The translations under genes were made by a program, and so were the position numbers. DNA of 41,830 nt. Origin: Tannerella sp. GTDB taxonomy: Bacteria; Bacteroidota; Bacteroidia; Bacteroidales; Tannerellaceae. Within the stretch, counting starts at the first letter, position 1; every line of letters begins with the position of its first letter. Below, one piece after another: positions 1 through 8,457 of the stretch. The stretch covers positions 1-41,830 of the forward strand of contig JAISTS010000017.1 in NCBI GenBank assembly GCA_031272455.1, written 5' to 3'. The notes beneath the pieces were generated by a model. It worked only from the letters and a program-made list of their open reading frames with translations. It was not told the DNA's origin and did no database searches.

Positions 1-43
1 TTTTGAAAACAGGATATAGAAAGTAAACATAAGATAAATTGTT

Positions 44-75
44 AAAAAAAAGCACTTAAATTTCTTTAAGTGCTT
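44..75 (-). terminator. Rho-independent terminator of the tRNA-Val transcript
   Basis: An 11-bp perfect inverted repeat (50-60 with 65-75, loop 61-64) is followed on the minus strand by a run of seven T (complement of 44-50). It lies 15 bases past the 3' end of the tRNA, so it most simply ends that transcript. Confidence 0.85.
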
Positions 76-89
76 GACTGTTAGTATCG

Positions 90-164
90 TGGGCGTTGAC
101 GGATTCGAACCGCCGACCCTCTGCTTGTAAGGCAGATGCTCTGAACCAGCTGAGCTAAACGCCC
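90..164 (-). tRNA. tRNA-Val (anticodon UAC)
   Basis: Read on the minus strand, a complete cloverleaf is visible. The acceptor stem GGGCGTT pairs with AACGCCC. The D-arm holds the TAGCTCAG motif. The anticodon stem TCTGC/GCAGA closes the 7-base loop CTTACAA, which gives anticodon TAC and so valine (GTA codons). The T-loop motif GGTTCGAATCC is intact. Position 90 supplies the discriminator A. CCA is not encoded, as is common in Bacteroidota. A near-copy of its 5' half lies just upstream (176-235) in the same transcript, which starts from a promoter at 272-302. Confidence 0.95.
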
Positions 165-175
165 TCATTTTTTTT

Positions 176-235
176 GCCGAATCCCGACCCCTCCGTTTTT
201 TACGGAGTGCTCTGAACCAGCTGAGCTAAACGCCC
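176..235 (-). pseudogene. Truncated tRNA-like copy (tRNA pseudogene)
   Basis: On the minus strand the first 28 bases are identical to the 5' half of the adjacent tRNA-Val. A different anticodon arm follows (stem CTCCG/CGGAG, loop TAAAAAA). Base 33 of that loop is A instead of the near-universal T. The sequence then breaks off inside the T-loop and runs into A-rich sequence, so the 3' T-stem and the 3' acceptor strand are missing. It cannot fold into a full tRNA. It is probably a decayed or chimeric tandem duplicate co-transcribed ahead of the functional tRNA. A role as a tRNA-like processing signal is possible but unsupported. Confidence 0.7.
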
Positions 236-271
236 TGAATGTGCGTTGCGCTTTTTCTCTCAAAAGCGGCG

Positions 272-302
272 CAAAGGTACGGATTTATTTTTATTCCGCA
301 AA
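272..302 (-). promoter_or_regulatory. Promoter for the tRNA transcript
   Basis: On the minus strand, TTTG (302-299), a 19-base spacer and TACCTTTG (279-272) match the Bacteroidota primary-sigma consensus exactly. It fires into the tRNA-like remnant and then tRNA-Val. Confidence 0.75.
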
Positions 303-403
303 GAAAATCGAACTTTTTTTTTATTTTTTTTCAGTTTTCGTGTTACATTTTCGGCATTTTTACGTCATATAGGTAGAAACATTTTTTTAGAAATTTTATC
401 AAT

Positions 404-3031
404 ATGACAATTAAGAAAAGATATCTCTTTGCATCAGTCGCTGTTTTGGCGATGCAGCTGACGGCTCAGGAAGCAGTTACCGACAGTATCAACCAACCGC
501 AGTTCCGGGCATATCGCGTTAGTGTGCCGCCGGTTATCAACGGGCATCTCGACGATGATTGCTGGGACAGCGTCGGCGAGTGGTCGGGCACGTTCACGCA
601 ACAGCAGCCGGACGAGGGCAAGCCCGAAACGGAGGAAACGCGCGTTAAAGTGCTGTACGACAATCACAATATCTATGTCGCTTTTCGCGCTTACGACAGT
701 GAGCCGTCGAAAATCAACCGCTGGACTGCGCCGCGCGACCAGATTAAGGGCGACTGCGTGGGAGTGATTTTCGACAGTTATGCCGACCAGCGCACGGGCT
801 TTGCTTTCGTGCTGACGGCGGGCGAGACGCGGGTGGATATGCTTGTTGCCAATGCAGACGACGACGATTATACGTGGAATGCGGTCTGGGAGGGCAAGAC
901 TTCGGTTGACGACCGCGGCTGGTATGCCGAGATGCGTATCCCGCTTTCGCAGCTGCGCTATTCATCTGATAATGAGCAGATATGGGGATTTCACGCCTTG
1001 CGCCTTATCGATCGTAAGGCGGAGCAGTCGCATCTGCATCTTATCCCGCGTTCAAACAAGGGCTATATCTATTCAATGGCAACGATGACAGGCATTTCCG
1101 ATATTCCCAAGTCGCGGCGTATCGAGTTGATGCCATACGCTTCGCTCAAACTGCGCAACACTGAACGCGAGGAAGGCAACCCTTACGCTACCGGCAACCG
1201 CTGGGAATATGGCGCGGGGCTTGACGGCAAAGTCGGGCTGTCGAGCGATTTTACGCTCGATTTCACCATCAATCCCGACTTCGGACAGGTCGAAGCCGAT
1301 CCCTCGACGCTCAATCTGACGGCTTATGAGACTGTTTACGAAGAGAAACGACCTTTCTTCCTCGAAGGGCAAAATATTTTCCAAAATATGTGGACGGGCA
1401 ATGCCGAGATATTTTATTCGCGGCGTATAGGCGCTTCGCCGCTCTGGAACCCTGAAAGCAAGGACGGCAGATACGTTGATATGCCGCAGCAGACGCATAT
1501 CATAAGCGCCCTGAAAGTGTCGGGCAAGACGCGCAAAGGCTTATCCGTCGGTTTGCTTAACAGCCTGACAGCCAAAGAGTCGGCACACATTACCGAACCG
1601 AATACGCCTGAATACAAAATGACCGTGCAGCCGTTCAGCAGCTATTCCGTTGTCCGTCTGCAACAGGATATAAATAAAGGTAATACGATTATCGGCAGTA
1701 TGCTGACATCGGTCAACCGTAACCTGCAAGACGCTCATCTATCGACACTTACGCGCAACGCCTATACCGGCACATTCGATTTTGAACAGTATTTCCATAA
1801 TCGCGAATATGTCATACGCGGAAGTGCAACGATCAGCCGCATTGACGGCACAAAAGAGGCTATTACCGCCTTGCAACGCTCTGCCGTGCATAATTTTCAG
1901 CGCGAAGGGGCGACGCATCTCGGTGTTGACAGTTCGCGAACAAGCCTCACGGGCACGTCAGGACTGCTTCTGATCAGCAAAGCGGGCGAGAGCAAATGGC
2001 AGTCCACGCACCGTTTCTACTGGGCGTCGCCCGGTTTCGACGCCAACAATATCGGATATATTCAAAATGCCGACCAATTTATGGCGCGCGGCTGGTACGG
2101 ATACGTCGAAAACCAGCCCAAGGGCATTTTCCGCAACTATATAGTGGACGCATTTTACAACTACTTCTGGGATTACAGCGGTACCGCAACTACCGGTAAT
2201 AATTATGGAATAGAGACAACCATCACTCTGACAAACAAATGGTATATTTTTGCGGATCTTTTTCATGAGTTTTCCAGAGTTGAGACCAACCTGCTGCGCG
2301 GCGGTCCTGCCGTCAAAATCAATCCCCGCTGGGGAACGGATTTGAGCATTGGCTCCGACCAGTCGAAAAAGTTCTGGGCAAAAGCGTATCACGGCACAAT
2401 GATAAGCGCCCATCGCAATGCGCAATATGCTTGGGTAGAAGCGCATTACCGTCCGATGCCCAATCTCGGACTGATGGCTCACTTCGATTTCCCATGGCAG
2501 AAACGCGAACTTGAATATGTCGCCACTACGGATGCTTCGACAGGTGAAAAGGCGTATCTGATGGGCACAATCGAGCAACAGACGCTCAGCCTGACTTTAC
2601 GCGCCGATTATAACATCACGCCCGAACTGTCTATTCAGTTCTACGGCAATCCCTACCTCGCGTACGGTAAATATACCGACTTCAAGCGGGCGACAAACAC
2701 GATGGACAAAGTGTATGAAAATCGTTTTATGTTGCTGACGGATAAGATGATATCGTTCGACGAAACGGAAAATCGTTATTCGGTAACCGAGCCGGGCGGC
2801 GCCACCTACAATTTTAAAAATCCCGATTTCAGCTTCCGCGAGTTCCGTTTCAACCTTGTCGCTCGCTGGGAATACCGTCCAAATTCGGTCGTTTATCTTG
2901 TCTGGTCGCAGGACCGTTCGGGACGAGCCGCCGAATACGAGTCGTCGTTCCGTCAAAACACGTCGTCGCTGTTCAGCTATTTTCCGAACAACGTGCTGAT
3001 GGTCAAGGTGAATTACTGGTTTGCGCTGTGA
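404..3031 (+). CDS. DUF5916 outer-membrane protein with CBM9-like N-terminal domain
   Basis: This 875-residue exported protein has a signal peptide of about 22 residues (basic start, hydrophobic core, cleavage near LTAQEA). A CBM9-like carbohydrate-binding beta-sandwich follows at about residues 35-240 (motifs INGHLDDDCW and VRVLYD-type strands). The rest is a long C-terminal region rich in alternating aromatic/polar strands, ending in a typical outer-membrane beta-barrel terminus (VNYWFAL). This architecture is that of the Bacteroidota DUF5916 family, whose function is not established; surface binding of sugars or proteins is an inference. It stands alone on the plus strand and its stop abuts the stop of the convergent ThuA gene with no space. 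No good promoter could be picked in the AT-rich 240-403 stretch. Confidence 0.8.
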   Translation: MTIKKRYLFASVAVLAMQLTAQEAVTDSINQPQFRAYRVSVPPVINGHLDDDCWDSVGEWSGTFTQQQPDEGKPETEETRVKVLYDNHNIYVAFRAYDSEPSKINRWTAPRDQIKGDCVGVIFDSYADQRTGFAFVLTAGETRVDMLVANADDDDYTWNAVWEGKTSVDDRGWYAEMRIPLSQLRYSSDNEQIWGFHALRLIDRKAEQSHLHLIPRSNKGYIYSMATMTGISDIPKSRRIELMPYASLKLRNTEREEGNPYATGNRWEYGAGLDGKVGLSSDFTLDFTINPDFGQVEADPSTLNLTAYETVYEEKRPFFLEGQNIFQNMWTGNAEIFYSRRIGASPLWNPESKDGRYVDMPQQTHIISALKVSGKTRKGLSVGLLNSLTAKESAHITEPNTPEYKMTVQPFSSYSVVRLQQDINKGNTIIGSMLTSVNRNLQDAHLSTLTRNAYTGTFDFEQYFHNREYVIRGSATISRIDGTKEAITALQRSAVHNFQREGATHLGVDSSRTSLTGTSGLLLISKAGESKWQSTHRFYWASPGFDANNIGYIQNADQFMARGWYGYVENQPKGIFRNYIVDAFYNYFWDYSGTATTGNNYGIETTITLTNKWYIFADLFHEFSRVETNLLRGGPAVKINPRWGTDLSIGSDQSKKFWAKAYHGTMISAHRNAQYAWVEAHYRPMPNLGLMAHFDFPWQKRELEYVATTDASTGEKAYLMGTIEQQTLSLTLRADYNITPELSIQFYGNPYLAYGKYTDFKRATNTMDKVYENRFMLLTDKMISFDETENRYSVTEPGGATYNFKNPDFSFREFRFNLVARWEYRPNSVVYLVWSQDRSGRAAEYESSFRQNTSSLFSYFPNNVLMVKVNYWFAL

Positions 3032-4537
3032 TTATTTCAGGAACGGGTCGCCCTTGGCATTGCGGCTGACGACCCACCGAAACGCATTGATAAACAGCAA
3101 TTTCTGTGTTGCGTCAGTAAATTCGTCATCACCGTGCCCCATATTCAGGTATATCATCCGGTATTTCCTGTTTGTCCAGACAACCGGAAAGTCGCCGAAG
3201 TTGACAACATCCTTAATACCAAGCGGATAATTGTCCGGCGAAAGCGATACAAGCACTTCGACGTCGTTGTTTTCGCGCGGGCTGGGTTTCCACTGGTACC
3301 ACTCGCTTGCAGGGGCGATGAATGTTGGCGGCAGGTTTTTGGTAACAGTATGTGAATTATTGTCGATCAGCAGCTTAACAGGTTGTGGAGGCCAGTTGTT
3401 GCAATGAAACACTGCGCCGCCAAGGAAATCGACAAACCACTGCCAGCCGGTCGATTTATCGTTGTAAGCCGCCGCATGAAATCCTACCCAACCGCCGCCA
3501 TTTTCCATATATTTTTGGAAAATATCTCGTTGCGACGGATCCGAAGGTGCGGCATTGAGCATCACAACGACGTCATATTCAGCAAGTTTCTCATACGTAT
3601 AAGCCGACAGGTCGGTCGTAACGTCAAGAGTAAAGCCATCGCCGTAGTTTAGCTGCCGGAAAAACTCGACGCCCTGCTCGGCAAATTCCACGTGGGCTTT
3701 TTCAACTTTTTCGGAATAATAAATTAGCGTTTTGAAGCGGCGTTCGCGTGCATAATTAGCCGGATAGCGATTGCGAGCCTCTTCACGTCCCGACGACGCC
3801 CATTTGACGGCATTATCAAACATCGTCGTAAAATTCACGTTATCAAACAGTTTGCCGTCGTGCCCCATCAGAAAATAAACATTACGTGCGGCTTTCGAGG
3901 GATTTGTCCAGACAGCCGGATGATCGCCCATCTTTATGTCGGAATGTGGGCTGTACGACGTCTCGTCAACATTGGCAAGGACATGAACATTGGGTCGCGG
4001 CGAGCGGTCGAAAGTGTACCATTCTTCGTCAGGAATAATAAATGATGGCTTAACGCCCTGCATTACAGGATGTTCGCTGTCTTCGACGCGCACTGTCCCT
4101 GCCGCGAGTAGGGCAATATAATTTTGAAAACGTATGCCACCCATAAAATCCGAAAACCAATGCCACATCGGATAGCCGTCGAACTCGCCAAGCAGCGTTG
4201 CGTGATGGAAGCCAATCCAGCCGCCAAGTCCCGCGTCAACGTATTTCGTAAAGGCTTTTTCGGCATCTTTTGTCCACGAATATGGTGGATAATCCAACTG
4301 TATGACAAGCGCGAACTGCGACAGATATTCGTCGTTAATAAGCTCGGTATCACTGATTTGTGTAAATTCAAAATCCGATTTTTGCGCAAGCTTGTTAAGG
4401 TGGGTGATAGCGGCTGCCGTAAAACTTGCATGTTGACCTCCTTTTTCAGCTATTACAAGCGCCTTAAATCCGGACGCTGCTGCTATTTCAAAACTGGCGC
4501 AAATGATTGGTATTAAGATGGTTATAAAGCGTTTCAT
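3032..4537 (-). CDS. Secreted protein with two ThuA-like domains
   Basis: A 501-residue protein with an N-terminal signal peptide (about 20 residues, ending near IAAASG). It contains two tandem ThuA-like domains, about residues 25-250 and 265-495. The duplication is visible in paired motifs: GGWIGFHHAT against GGWVGFHAAAY, and WTNPSKAARNVYFLMGH against WTNRKYRMIYLNMGHG. ThuA is a class I glutamine-amidotransferase-like fold without the amidotransferase catalytic Cys. It occurs in trehalose/sucrose utilisation and keto-sugar loci, and its exact reaction is unresolved. The gene starts 2 bases after a Crp-family regulator stops, so both are probably one transcript and the regulator may respond to the same substrate. 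Confidence 0.8.
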   Translation of the reverse strand: MKRFITILIPIICASFEIAAASGFKALVIAEKGGQHASFTAAAITHLNKLAQKSDFEFTQISDTELINDEYLSQFALVIQLDYPPYSWTKDAEKAFTKYVDAGLGGWIGFHHATLLGEFDGYPMWHWFSDFMGGIRFQNYIALLAAGTVRVEDSEHPVMQGVKPSFIIPDEEWYTFDRSPRPNVHVLANVDETSYSPHSDIKMGDHPAVWTNPSKAARNVYFLMGHDGKLFDNVNFTTMFDNAVKWASSGREEARNRYPANYARERRFKTLIYYSEKVEKAHVEFAEQGVEFFRQLNYGDGFTLDVTTDLSAYTYEKLAEYDVVVMLNAAPSDPSQRDIFQKYMENGGGWVGFHAAAYNDKSTGWQWFVDFLGGAVFHCNNWPPQPVKLLIDNNSHTVTKNLPPTFIAPASEWYQWKPSPRENNDVEVLVSLSPDNYPLGIKDVVNFGDFPVVWTNRKYRMIYLNMGHGDDEFTDATQKLLFINAFRWVVSRNAKGDPFLK

Positions 4538-4539
4538 TA

Positions 4540-5241
4540 TTATCCTTTTCGACTTATTTTTTGTAAACGGTCTTCGTCGAGAATTTTGACTTTTCGTCCG
4601 TCGAGGGCTATAATCCGTTCGCTGACGAAAGCCGACAGGGTGCGTATGGCGTTTGCGGTTGTCATATTCGAGAGGCTGGCAAGGTCTTCGCGCGAAAGGA
4701 AGATGCTAATTGTCGCATTATCAGGCTCATATCCGTAGCAATCGGCAAGAAACAGCAGCGACTCGGCTAAGCGTCCGCGAATATGTTTTTGTGTCAGATT
4801 GACAGTTCGCTCATCAGCAATGCCCAAATCGATCGACAGCTGGCGGATAAAGAACATCGCAAGGTTGAGATTGGATCCAATCAACTCATTTACAACCGAT
4901 AACGGGATAAGGCAAACAGTTGAATGTTCTACTGCACAAGCATCGGTAACGTAATTTTCGCCTGCAAAATATGCACGATAGGCGAAATACTGAATAGGCT
5001 TGACCAAGCGTATGATCTGACTACGCCCGCCAACGCCCTGCTTCGAGATTTTCACCTTTCCCTTGAGCAGGCACATCATAGCTTCGGGAATATGCCCCTC
5101 GCTGTATATAGCTTCACCTCTGCCGTACTGACGAATGATGGAACGAGCCTTCAGCACTTCGCGTTCCTGCTCTGACAACACACGCCAAACATCTGACAGA
5201 CTTGAAGATAAGTCAATTTCTTTCTTTTCTTGTTTAACCAC
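4540..5241 (-). CDS. Crp/Fnr-family transcriptional regulator
   Basis: The protein has a cyclic-nucleotide-binding-like beta-roll at about residues 20-130 (GRGEAIYSEG and MMCLLKGKVKI motifs) and a C-terminal winged helix-turn-helix (LSREDLASLSNMTTANAIRTL). There is no cysteine cluster of the Fnr oxygen-sensing type. The reading frame is open up to a GTG at 5271, but that codon overlaps the -7 box of a consensus promoter (5271-5278), so it would not be in the mRNA. The next in-frame start codon, GTG at 5241 (233 residues), is preferred. The gene is the first of a two-gene transcript with the double-ThuA protein. Confidence 0.85.
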   Translation of the reverse strand: MVKQEKKEIDLSSSLSDVWRVLSEQEREVLKARSIIRQYGRGEAIYSEGHIPEAMMCLLKGKVKISKQGVGGRSQIIRLVKPIQYFAYRAYFAGENYVTDACAVEHSTVCLIPLSVVNELIGSNLNLAMFFIRQLSIDLGIADERTVNLTQKHIRGRLAESLLFLADCYGYEPDNATISIFLSREDLASLSNMTTANAIRTLSAFVSERIIALDGRKVKILDEDRLQKISRKG

Positions 5242-5270
5242 AACCTGTTTTCTACATAAATATAAATGCA

Positions 5271-5301
5271 CAAAATTACGGCTTTTTTTTAATGCTGCAA
5301 A
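5271..5301 (-). promoter_or_regulatory. Promoter of the Crp-family regulator/ThuA operon
   Basis: On the minus strand, TTTG (301-298 of 5xxx), a 19-base spacer and TAATTTTG (5278-5271) fit the Bacteroidota consensus. Its position rules out the most upstream possible start codon of the regulator. Confidence 0.7.
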
Positions 5302-5340
5302 TTTTTTAATGAAAAAAAATGCATTTTGGGCGAATTGCAG

Positions 5341-6204
5341 TCAGAATACCGGCGCAAGAATGATTACTCCGGTGGTCGTTTTGACCGCGTTCGCGTAATC
5401 GGCAAGCGGACGGGTGTCGAAAATAACTTTTTTTGCTGTTGACGAGGCATGAAGCAGCTTGAGAGTATCGCCCTGCCAACATACAAATCCGACGTGTGAA
5501 ACGTCCAATCCCTTGATGTTTGTTACGAAGCAGACGACGCTGCCAGTCTTAATTCCTGTTGCACAGTCATTTATGCGTGATTTCGGGAGAGCGTAATAAT
5601 TCGTTCGCGCCGAGATTTCCTGTTCTTTTTCGCGGATAATGTCGATGCGTTCGGGTGAAGCGCTCAACTGTCGATAGCTTTCAGGATGAGTTGACATAAA
5701 CGAGAGGTCGAGCTTAAGCGCTTCGCCGCCAATCTGTTGCGTTGCATCTTTGATTATGCCGTTGCGTTCGTTTTCGTAAATCCAGTCGGTGAAATAATGC
5801 AACCTGTCGGTATAGTCATTAACTTTGCCATTGCGATAGCGGAGGCGTTGCAGGTTGTTGCAAAACGCAGCAAAAGAACGGTCTTTCTCCTTGACAGTTA
5901 ATGCCATAGCAATTACCGTTTCAACAAATGTTGTGCAGTCGAGTTCGCGCAGGTTGACGACCAGCCGTTCGGTATCCCGTTCGAGCGTTGAGGCGACATA
6001 AGGCGTTTCGAGGAAGCATTTAGCTATTTCGATGATCAACTCGCCGTCGGGCAGCGTTGTTTTATCTTTCAGCGTCATAACGCAGCTATCCCATTTTGCA
6101 ACATCATACTGCTCGTAATCAACGTTTTGCAGTGATATTTGACTCTTGCTTTGACAGGTCGAAAGCAGCGCTGCAAAAATAAGTAATGTTAAAATTCTGT
6201 TCAT
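5341..6204 (-). CDS. DUF1460 lipoprotein, NlpC/P60-like cell-wall amidase
   Basis: A 287-residue lipoprotein whose signal peptide ends in the lipobox LSTC (Cys17). The rest matches the DUF1460 family, which has an NlpC/P60-type cysteine-peptidase fold and is annotated as N-acetylmuramoyl-L-alanine-amidase-like. Likely active-site residues are Cys90 (in LDCTTFVET), His237 (in DVSHVGFV) and His252 (in LLHASS). A role in peptidoglycan turnover or muropeptide recycling in the periplasm is inferred from the family. Its start is 4 bases after the uvrB stop, so it is the last gene of the minus-strand run that begins near 10.9 kb. Confidence 0.85.
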   Translation of the reverse strand: MNRILTLLIFAALLSTCQSKSQISLQNVDYEQYDVAKWDSCVMTLKDKTTLPDGELIIEIAKCFLETPYVASTLERDTERLVVNLRELDCTTFVETVIAMALTVKEKDRSFAAFCNNLQRLRYRNGKVNDYTDRLHYFTDWIYENERNGIIKDATQQIGGEALKLDLSFMSTHPESYRQLSASPERIDIIREKEQEISARTNYYALPKSRINDCATGIKTGSVVCFVTNIKGLDVSHVGFVCWQGDTLKLLHASSTAKKVIFDTRPLADYANAVKTTTGVIILAPVF

Positions 6205-6208
6205 ATTT

Positions 6209-8233
6209 TCAGTATTTTTCTTTCAGTAAATCCATCATTTTCAGCATCTCGTCGCGATATTGTGCAGCTTCCAGGAAATCGAGCCGTTTAGCCGCTTCGT
6301 TCATAAGTTTTTTCGTCCGTTCTATGGCTTTTTCGAGCTGGTTGCTGTTCATAAATTGCAGTACAGGGTCTGCCACGAGCGATATTTCAGGCTCGATATA
6401 CGTATATTCTTTTGCTGTCGGTTCCGATTGCCGCTCGTTTAACAGCGAAACGGAACTTCTTACAATCTGTTGCGGAGTGATGCCGTGTAATGCGTTGTAA
6501 GCCAGCTGCTTTTCTCGACGTCGATTTGTTTCGTCAAGCGTCAACTGCATACTTTCCGTAATTTTGTCGGCATAGAAAATGACTTTGCCGTTGACATTAC
6601 GTGCGGCGCGACCTGCAGTCTGCGTCAGCGAACGATGCGAACGCAGGAAGCCTTCCTTGTCGGCGTCGAGGATGACAACAAGCGAAACTTCCGGTAAATC
6701 AAGCCCTTCGCGAAGCAGGTTGACACCAATCAGCACGTCGAACAGCCCGTTGCGCAGGTCGTCCATAATACGGATGCGCTCCAACGTCTCGATGTCGCTG
6801 TGCATATAGTTGCATCGTATCCCCATTTTTGATAAGTAAGCCGTCAGTTCTTCAGCCATCCGCTTTGTCAGTGTCGTAACGAGTACGCGCTCGTTGACAG
6901 CCGCCCGTTGTGTGATTTCTTCCATCAGGTCGTCTATCTGATTGAGGCTCGGACGCACTTCGATTGGAGGGTCGAGCAGTCCGGTCGGGCGTATAACCTG
7001 GTCAACTACAATGCCTTCGCAACGTTGCAGCTCAAATTCTGCCGGCGTCGCACTGACGTAAATTGTGCAAGGCGTAACGGCATCGAACTCCTCAAATGTC
7101 AGCGGACGGTTGTCTTTTGCCGCCGGAAGCCTGAAACCATACTCCACAAGCGTATCCTTGCGCGAGCGGTCGCCTCCGTACATAGCCCTGATCTGCGGCA
7201 CTGTGGCGTGGCTTTCGTCGATTATCAGCAGAAAATCTTTCGGAAAATAATCTATCAGACAGAACGGACGCTGACCGGCTTTGCGACCATCAAAATAACG
7301 CGAATAATTTTCTATACCCGAACAGTGCCCAAGTTCCTGAATCATCTCAAGATCGAAAGTAACACGCTCCTCTAAACGCTTGGCTTCGTGTGCTTTATCC
7401 TGACTTTTGAGATATTCCACCTGCCGTCCCAAGTCGATATGGATTTCGCTGATGGCGTGGTTTATCCTGTCTTGAGTCGTTACAAAAAGATTGGTCGGAT
7501 AGATATTCAGTTGCATCTGTTCGCCGTATTCATTGCCGTTTAGCGGGTTGAACGATGCTATACGCTCGATCGTATCACCCCAAAATTCAACGTGATACGC
7601 CATTCCGTCGTAGCTTTCGATTGACGGGAAAATGTCAACCGTGTCGCCCTTGACGCGGAACGTACCGCTCTCAAAATCAGCCTTGTTGTTGACGTATAGC
7701 GAGTCAACGAGCATACGTAACAGCTTGTCGCGTTCGATTTTCATACCCGTTTCGAGAAAAATCACTTTTTCGGCAAAAGCAGTCGGGTCAGCCATACCGT
7801 AAAGGCATGATACTGAAGATACTACGATGACATCCTGCCGTCCCGACAACAGCGACGCGGTAGCCCTGAGGCGCAATTTGTCGATTTCTTCATTTATCTG
7901 CATATCTTTTTCGATATACGTGTCGGTCGTCGGGATGTACGCTTCCGGCTGATAATAATCGTAATAGGAAACAAAATATTCGACTGCGCTGTTCGGAAAA
8001 AACGCTTTAAATTCGCTGTACAGCTGTGCCGCAAGCGTCTTGTTATGGCTCAGGACAAGCGTCGGCTTGCCAACATTCGCGACAACATTGGCAATCGTAA
8101 ACGTCTTTCCGGAACCCGTTACGCCGAGCAATGTCTGGTACGGCACACCGCTGAGTACGCCGTTTGTGAGCGCCTCGATAGCTTCAGGTTGGTCACCGGT
8201 CGGCTTGTATGGCGAAACCAGATTGTAACCCAT
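6209..8233 (-). CDS. uvrB: UvrABC excinuclease subunit B
   Basis: UvrB is the damage-verifying helicase-like subunit of nucleotide excision repair, working with UvrA and UvrC in the cytoplasm. At 674 residues it has the usual length. Visible motifs are Walker A GVTGSGKT (about 38-44), the beta-hairpin that inserts into damaged DNA (YYDYYQPEAYIP, about 92-103), the DESH helicase motif, the motif VI region QTAGRAARN, and the C-terminal UVR domain that binds UvrC (from about residue 635). It sits 5 bases after a small PspC gene and 4 before the DUF1460 gene. No oddities were seen. Confidence 0.97.
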   Translation of the reverse strand: MGYNLVSPYKPTGDQPEAIEALTNGVLSGVPYQTLLGVTGSGKTFTIANVVANVGKPTLVLSHNKTLAAQLYSEFKAFFPNSAVEYFVSYYDYYQPEAYIPTTDTYIEKDMQINEEIDKLRLRATASLLSGRQDVIVVSSVSCLYGMADPTAFAEKVIFLETGMKIERDKLLRMLVDSLYVNNKADFESGTFRVKGDTVDIFPSIESYDGMAYHVEFWGDTIERIASFNPLNGNEYGEQMQLNIYPTNLFVTTQDRINHAISEIHIDLGRQVEYLKSQDKAHEAKRLEERVTFDLEMIQELGHCSGIENYSRYFDGRKAGQRPFCLIDYFPKDFLLIIDESHATVPQIRAMYGGDRSRKDTLVEYGFRLPAAKDNRPLTFEEFDAVTPCTIYVSATPAEFELQRCEGIVVDQVIRPTGLLDPPIEVRPSLNQIDDLMEEITQRAAVNERVLVTTLTKRMAEELTAYLSKMGIRCNYMHSDIETLERIRIMDDLRNGLFDVLIGVNLLREGLDLPEVSLVVILDADKEGFLRSHRSLTQTAGRAARNVNGKVIFYADKITESMQLTLDETNRRREKQLAYNALHGITPQQIVRSSVSLLNERQSEPTAKEYTYIEPEISLVADPVLQFMNSNQLEKAIERTKKLMNEAAKRLDFLEAAQYRDEMLKMMDLLKEKY

Positions 8234-8238
8234 CGAAA

Positions 8239-8436
8239 TCAGACTTTTTTGTTTGGCATAATAATCCAGAGTACAAAATAAGCTAAAACGCCTGAAAATG
8301 CAGTAAATACGCTTAACAGTATATAGCCTACGCGCACAAGCGTCGGGTCAAGGTCGAAATACTCGGCAATGCCGCCGCAAACGCCTCCAAGCATCTTGTC
8401 GGTATCTGAACGGTACAATCTTTTACTCGTTTCCAT
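8239..8436 (-). CDS. Small PspC-domain membrane protein
   Basis: A 65-residue protein that is essentially one PspC domain. The N-terminal motif KRLYRSDTDKMLGGVCGGIAEYF is visible in pieces (LYRS, LGGVCGGIAEYFDLDP), and one membrane segment follows at about residues 33-60. PspC domains are membrane stress sensors/partners in the phage-shock response; the stand-alone short form is widespread in Bacteroidota and its role is unclear. It lies between pdxB (21 bases upstream) and uvrB (5 bases downstream) and is probably co-transcribed. Confidence 0.9.
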   Translation of the reverse strand: METSKRLYRSDTDKMLGGVCGGIAEYFDLDPTLVRVGYILLSVFTAFSGVLAYFVLWIIMPNKKV

Positions 8437-8457
8437 AATGATTTGAAATTTAATTGT

